A stretch of DNA of 64,000 bases from Desulfobacter hydrogenophilus. Its GTDB lineage: Bacteria; Desulfobacterota; Desulfobacteria; Desulfobacterales; Desulfobacteraceae. Location of the stretch: contig NZ_CP036313.1 in the NCBI RefSeq assembly GCF_004319545.1, positions 2,668,501 to 2,732,500 on the forward strand. Direction: 5' to 3'. A model generated the notes under the pieces. That model had not been told where the DNA came from, did no database searches, and worked only from the letters and a program-made list of their open reading frames with translations. Positions 59,504-64,000 of this stretch are shown here, piece after piece (position 1 is the first letter of the stretch; the number at the start of each line of letters is the position of its first letter). The position numbers and the translations under genes are program-made.

Positions 59504-59935
59504 ATGCCCGTAATTGTCCAATATATTGTTGTCAGGGATGGAGATGAAAAAATGACATTCGCGACAAAAAAAGAAGCAGACGCCTATGACAAGATGTTAG
59601 ATATTGCCGACAATTTGTTCGATTTTCTTCAAAACTCTGATATCGTTCTTGATGAAACCCGCAAAGAAGAAATTTCTCTTTTGTTTGCTGAAAGACGCGA
59701 TGAGGTGATGCCTATTTTAAGGGGCGTCTCTCCCAAAGCCAAAAATGACCGGAAAAAGAGCGCGTCTACTTCCAAAGTGGCCAAAACCCGGGGTAAGGCA
59801 GTTGCAAAACAGGCGGCCTCCAAAGGGGCCGATACATCTGAAAACCAAACAATTTCTGACGTCAAATCTGTTCCCAAACCTACGACCAAAGCGGCTCCCC
59901 GCACAAAGGGGGAATCTTCAAAAAAGAGTGAATAG
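59504..59935 (+). CDS. yebG: YebG-family protein
   Basis: A 143-residue protein. ATG 59504 follows AAGGAG. Residues 1-70 (VVRDGDEKMTFATKKEADAY, DKMLDIADNLFDFL) match YebG, a DNA-damage (SOS) inducible protein of unclear function. The C-terminal half is a lysine/alanine/threonine-rich, low-complexity tail typical of nucleic-acid-binding extensions. No obvious LexA box was seen in the 100 bases upstream. Confidence 0.85.
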   Translation: MPVIVQYIVVRDGDEKMTFATKKEADAYDKMLDIADNLFDFLQNSDIVLDETRKEEISLLFAERRDEVMPILRGVSPKAKNDRKKSASTSKVAKTRGKAVAKQAASKGADTSENQTISDVKSVPKPTTKAAPRTKGESSKKSE

Positions 59936-60046
59936 GCGAGATTTTTTTTAAATTCAACTGAAAATCGTTGATCCTATCGGTTGTCGGGCTATTGTGTGAA
60001 TGCCTTTAAATCCCCGGGGCAGGCTTTTAGCCAGAGGAAAATTTCT

Positions 60047-61324
60047 ATGCCGTCTTTTCTACTTAGACTGATACGTGTGGCTGTGGTTCTGCTGCTTGCA
60101 GCAGGCGTGGCTTTGTGGCTGTTTTTTTCCAGGGAAAAACCCCAAAAAAAGGAAATGGCACACACGCCGCCGACGGTGTTATGTGTTCCGGCAGTATCGG
60201 GCAGTTCTGATATGACTGTTGAGGCCTTTGGGACGGTTATACCCCGGAACAGTGTGAAACTGGCCATGGAGATTGCGGGGCGCATTGATTATATCCACCC
60301 CGATTTCCGGGAAGGCGCACGCATTAATAAAGGCGAAATCCTTTTGCGCATTGATCAGCGTACCCTCGTCCTGGATGAAAAAAGAGCCCGGGTTCAGGTG
60401 GACCAGTCCCGGGCTGATATCCGTCTGCTTAAACAGGAGACACTGAATTTAAAGGCAGATGCCGGACTTGCCCACTCTAATCTGAAATTAACGTCCAAGG
60501 AACTGGAGCGGTTCCGGGCGTTGGCCAAAAATCAGTTTGCATCCAAAACCAGTTTGGATAAGGTGGAGCAGCAGTATCTGTCTGCGAAAAATCAGTTGCA
60601 GAAAATCACCAATGCCCAGGAACTTGTCCCCTCGCGCATGGCTTTGAAAAAATCGGCCTTGGCTTCGGCCCAGGCCGCACTTGCAACGGCTCGTCTGATG
60701 CTTGAAAAATCTGAAATTAAAGCCGATTTTTACGGATTTGTGATGACAAAACAGGTCCAGGTAGGGGAATACGTTAATCCGGGTCAGGTGCTTGGGGTTA
60801 TATATGAAAAAGATGCCCTGGATGTTGATATTCGTATTCCCCTTGAAGAGCTTCAATGGTTGGGTTCTGCTTTTGAAGACGGGGGGCGGCCCCCAGTGCG
60901 TTTAACTATAGCCAATCTGGAAGGTGGACGCTCTCCGGTGTGGCCGGGCCATGTGGTCAGAATTAAAGCTGCCGTTGACGAAAAAACCCGGACCATGCCC
61001 ATGACCGTTGAAATCGGCACCCTTGATGTCAAGGATCCTTTGCTGCTGCTCAGACCCGGTATTTTTGTCAAATGCCGTGTCAAAGGAGAACAAAAGGAGG
61101 ATGTGTTTAAGGTGTCGCGAACACTTATGCGCTCTCCGGATACCCTGTATCTGGCCCGGGCAGATCATCTTGTGATTAAAAAGGTCAAGGTAATCCGGCG
61201 GTTTGAAGAAGATGTTTATATCACCGGGGGGCTGGCCCCGGGTGACCTGATCGTTGAATCACCCTTGCCCGGTGCTTTGGACGGTATGCCCATCACCGTT
61301 AAAAAGGGTGGGGACAACCCATGA
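60047..61324 (+). CDS. RND efflux periplasmic adaptor (HlyD/MFP family)
   Basis: 425 residues from ATG 60047, with GAGGA upstream; a TTG 66 bases earlier is unsupported. N-terminal membrane helix (LIRVAVVLLLAAGVALWLFF). The beta-barrel and lipoyl parts are visible as SVKLAMEIAGRIDYIHPDFR, EGARINKGEILLRIDQRTL and YGFVMTKQVQVGEYVNPGQV, with a long coiled-coil hairpin between them. It joins the pump to an outer-membrane channel. Its stop overlaps the start of the pump gene. Confidence 0.9.
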   Translation: MPSFLLRLIRVAVVLLLAAGVALWLFFSREKPQKKEMAHTPPTVLCVPAVSGSSDMTVEAFGTVIPRNSVKLAMEIAGRIDYIHPDFREGARINKGEILLRIDQRTLVLDEKRARVQVDQSRADIRLLKQETLNLKADAGLAHSNLKLTSKELERFRALAKNQFASKTSLDKVEQQYLSAKNQLQKITNAQELVPSRMALKKSALASAQAALATARLMLEKSEIKADFYGFVMTKQVQVGEYVNPGQVLGVIYEKDALDVDIRIPLEELQWLGSAFEDGGRPPVRLTIANLEGGRSPVWPGHVVRIKAAVDEKTRTMPMTVEIGTLDVKDPLLLLRPGIFVKCRVKGEQKEDVFKVSRTLMRSPDTLYLARADHLVIKKVKVIRRFEEDVYITGGLAPGDLIVESPLPGALDGMPITVKKGGDNP

Positions 61325-64000
61325 AAGCCCTTGGCAAATGGTCGGTGGAACACCGGGTTACGGTGAATCTGGTCATGGTGTTTCTGATCGTGGCCGGGAT
61401 GTTCACGGCCATGAACATGAAACGGGAGATGTTCCCGCAGTTCTCTTTGGATATGATCAGTATTGCCGTGGATTATCCGGGGGCCTCCCCCGAGGATGTG
61501 GAAGAGGGCATCTGCATCAAAATTGAAGAACAGCTCAAAAGCCTTGAAAATATCAAAACCATGTATTCCACCGCAATTGAAGGCCATGCGGTGGTCACAC
61601 TGGAACTTGATGCCGGCACGGACATCACCGACAAGCTCAACGAAGTTAGAACCGAGATTGATCTGATCGACTCTTTCCCCACCCAGGCCGAAGACCCTGT
61701 GGTCGTTGAGATCAAAAATAATGAGCCGGCCATTTATGTGGCTGTCTACGGTGATGTGACGGAACGAATCCTTAAACAGACAGCCGACAAAATCAGGGAT
61801 GATCTGGTGGGGTTTGATGAGATCTCCCTGGCAGAACTCATGGGTGTCCGGGAGTATGAGATTTCAGTGGAAATTTCCGAAGAAAATTTGCGTAAATTTT
61901 CCCTCTCCTTTGATGACGTGGTGCGTGCCGTGGGCACGGGAAGCCTTGAGCTGCCCGGCGGACTGATTAAAACCAGCGGCGGCGAGTTTTTAGTTCGGGC
62001 CAAGGGTAAACGGTACACCGGTGCTGAATACGAACAGATTCCTCTGGTGACAAGGGCTGACGGCACTGTGGTCCGACTCGGGGATGTGGCCCGGGTGGTT
62101 GACGGGTTTGAGGACCAGGATCTTCAATCCCGGTTCAATGGGCAGCCGGCAGCTATGGTGGTGGTGAAGCGCACCAGTTCCCAGGATACCATTGCCATTT
62201 CAAACCGGGTGCTTTCCTATATTGATAATGCCCGGGATGATTTGCCCAAAGGAATCCGCCTTGGGCACTGGTACAATATAGCGGATATGGTCCAGGACCG
62301 CATTGATCTTTTACTGAAAAACGGAATCCAGGGCATTCTCCTGGTGTTTGTGGTGCTGGCCCTGTTTCTGGATTTAGGCCTTGCTTTCTGGGTGGCCTCG
62401 GGTATTCCCATTACATTTATGGGGGCGTTTCTTTTCCTGGAATACATTGGCGCGTCAGTGAATATGCTCTCTTTGTTCGGGTTTATCATGACCCTGGGCA
62501 TCCTTGTGGATGACGCCATTATTGTGGGGGAGAATGTTTATACCCACTACGCTGCCGGCAAAACACCCAAGCAGGCTGTCATGGCGGCCATGGAACAGGT
62601 GGGTGGGCCTGTGGTCATGGCCGTGATCACGACCATCGTGGCGTTTGCGCCTTTAATGTTTATCTCCGGCATCATGGGAAAGTTTATTGCCGTCATGCCC
62701 CAGTCCGTGATCTGTATTCTTCTTATATCCCTTCTGGAAGCCTTTTTTATTCTTCCTGCCCACCTGGAAAGTACCCTGTCCCACGCATCTGGGGGGGACG
62801 GCAGGCCAAGGATTTACAAGGTGCTTTTTTGGGGGGTCCACTGGATTAAAAAAGATATCACCTATATTCACGGCATTCTGAGAATCCGGATGGAAAAGGG
62901 ATTGAATCGCATTATCTACGCATATTATCTTCCAATACTGCGTTATTGTATTAAAAATAGATATTTTACCCTGGTGGTGGGGGTGGGATGCCTGATCATA
63001 AGTTTAGGACTGATTGCCGGTGGGCATGTACCGTATACCTTTTTTCCGAAAACGGATTCCGACTGGCTGCTTTCGGAAATTGTGTACCCCTTGGGCACCC
63101 CCTTTAACACTACCCAGAAAACCATTAAGCAGATTGAGGCAGGTGCCTTTAAACTCAACGATTATTTCAGGGAACGGGTTGAGGATAAAAAAGATATTAT
63201 TGTAAACACCTTTTCCCTGGTGGGGGGGATACCACGCCGGGACTGGAAAGAGGGGATCTGGGGCGGGCATTGCGGTGAAGCCTGGATCGAGATCTTACCG
63301 GCTGCAATGCGTCCGGATATCCTGGCTTCGGAGGTGTCGGCCAAATGGCGGGAATTCACCGGTGATATTCTCGGGGCGGAGCAGTCTACATTCACTATTA
63401 TCGGTGGCGGTCCCGGGGGAAACCCCATTGAAATTCGCCTGCACGGCAGTGATATTTCCCAGATGGAAGCGGCAGCCCAGGCCCTTAAGGAAGAGATGGC
63501 ATCCTATCCGGGCACCTTTGACATCACCGATGATTTCAGGCCGGGAAAGATGGAAAAACAGATCTATATCAGACCGGGTGCAGAAGCTTTAGGCGTCACC
63601 ATGGCTGATATCGCCACCCAGCTTCGCCAAGCCTATTACGGCGATGAGGTTCTTAAAATCCAGCGGGGGAAAGATGATGTCAAGGTCATGGTCCGGTATT
63701 CCAAGCAGGAACGGGAGACCGAATCCAGCATAGACCGGCTTCGCATCCGGACAAAGGACAACCGGGAGATTCCCTTGAACCAGGTGGCCCGGATTGAGAC
63801 CCAAAGGGGATACGCCACAATTAAGCGTGTGGACAGGCACAGGGTGATTACGGTAACTTCCGATCTTGATGAGGATATTGCCAATGCCCAGAATATTGTA
63901 ACGGACTTAAGTAAAAATTTTCTGCCTGATATGATCAAATCTTTCCCCGGGGTTGACTATGACCTTGAAGGCCAGGCCAAGCGCAGCAAGGAGTCCATGC
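61321..64000 (+). CDS. RND efflux pump (AcrB/MexB-type), partial at the right edge
   Basis: Starts at ATG 61321 (ATGA overlap with the adaptor gene) and stays open for 893 codons to the window end. The N-terminal helix (VEHRVTVNLVMVFLIVAGMF) is followed by the porter domain (FPQFSLDMISIAVDYPGASP, EDVEEGI). FIMTLGILVDDAIIVGENVY has the paired Asp of the proton relay in helix 4. The second porter half is in progress at the edge (IPLNQVARIETQRGYATIKR). Substrate is unknown. About 150-200 residues should follow outside the window. Confidence 0.9.
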   Translation, partial: MKALGKWSVEHRVTVNLVMVFLIVAGMFTAMNMKREMFPQFSLDMISIAVDYPGASPEDVEEGICIKIEEQLKSLENIKTMYSTAIEGHAVVTLELDAGTDITDKLNEVRTEIDLIDSFPTQAEDPVVVEIKNNEPAIYVAVYGDVTERILKQTADKIRDDLVGFDEISLAELMGVREYEISVEISEENLRKFSLSFDDVVRAVGTGSLELPGGLIKTSGGEFLVRAKGKRYTGAEYEQIPLVTRADGTVVRLGDVARVVDGFEDQDLQSRFNGQPAAMVVVKRTSSQDTIAISNRVLSYIDNARDDLPKGIRLGHWYNIADMVQDRIDLLLKNGIQGILLVFVVLALFLDLGLAFWVASGIPITFMGAFLFLEYIGASVNMLSLFGFIMTLGILVDDAIIVGENVYTHYAAGKTPKQAVMAAMEQVGGPVVMAVITTIVAFAPLMFISGIMGKFIAVMPQSVICILLISLLEAFFILPAHLESTLSHASGGDGRPRIYKVLFWGVHWIKKDITYIHGILRIRMEKGLNRIIYAYYLPILRYCIKNRYFTLVVGVGCLIISLGLIAGGHVPYTFFPKTDSDWLLSEIVYPLGTPFNTTQKTIKQIEAGAFKLNDYFRERVEDKKDIIVNTFSLVGGIPRRDWKEGIWGGHCGEAWIEILPAAMRPDILASEVSAKWREFTGDILGAEQSTFTIIGGGPGGNPIEIRLHGSDISQMEAAAQALKEEMASYPGTFDITDDFRPGKMEKQIYIRPGAEALGVTMADIATQLRQAYYGDEVLKIQRGKDDVKVMVRYSKQERETESSIDRLRIRTKDNREIPLNQVARIETQRGYATIKRVDRHRVITVTSDLDEDIANAQNIVTDLSKNFLPDMIKSFPGVDYDLEGQAKRSKESM

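Overview
The window looks like an accessory-rich stretch of a Gram-negative anaerobe of the Desulfobacterales type (former Deltaproteobacteria). This is inferred from two complete PEP-CTERM proteins, a truncated relative of such proteins, a Tat-exported ModA-like binding protein next to a NapH-like iron-sulfur membrane protein, and an HD-GYP sensor. No rRNA or other taxonomic marker is present.

Layout. (1) 1-13.2 kb is a defence and decay zone. It holds the N-terminal part of a NACHT NTPase running off the left edge, an AbiF-type HEPN gene preceded by a structured small RNA with its own promoter, wrecked Tn3-type genes, a broken thioesterase, several MITE-like elements with long terminal inverted repeats, PEP-CTERM genes (one truncated by a MITE), and a WYL regulator divergent from DUF4116 and GIY-YIG genes. 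(2) 13.3-23.7 kb carries a beta-propeller protein and a complete recC-recB-recD operon. (3) 23.9-28.5 kb holds an unknown gene, an AT-rich PD-(D/E)XK-like gene and a complete ISKra4-type insertion sequence with a pRiA4b ORF-3 passenger gene.

(4) 28.5-34.9 kb is the most unusual region. On the minus strand an ordinary integrase sits beside a tRNA-Cys fragment that looks like an attachment scar. Next come a heavily structured non-coding stretch, a second compact (209 aa) tyrosine recombinase, a small ribbon-helix-helix-like protein whose stop codon overlaps a strong promoter, and about a dozen tiny unrelated genes. Nearly every junction carries a variant of GAATCAAAATAGGGAG, which encodes the C-terminal Glu-Ser-Lys-stop of one gene and the Shine-Dalgarno of the next. 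The array contains a second copy of the ribbon-helix-helix gene and promoter. This resembles an integron (recombinase, promoter, cassette array) but lacks recognisable IntI or attC features. It is my main candidate for an undescribed system.

(5) 35.5-48.2 kb is a carbohydrate cluster: a RelA/SpoT-like protein, a two-domain glycosyltransferase, a second glycosyltransferase, a GH130 phosphorylase-like enzyme, a GT4-cupin fusion and a second GH130 protein. A 4.35-kb transposon with TniA/TnsB-like and TniB/TnsC-like genes has split the first glycosyltransferase, leaving a perfect 6-bp target duplication. (6) 48.3-49.0 kb is a collapsed chaperone locus with an Hsp20-GroES chimera and a groEL remnant. 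(7) 49.6-64 kb is mostly ordinary: ModA-like and NapH-like genes, an exported beta-propeller lipoprotein, tRNA-Lys, a cupin protein, a free-standing pRiA4b ORF-3 protein, a broken isochorismatase, a sirtuin, a GFA protein, an alpha/beta hydrolase, a Cache-PAS-HD-GYP protein, yebG, and an RND efflux adaptor and pump. The pump runs off the right edge.
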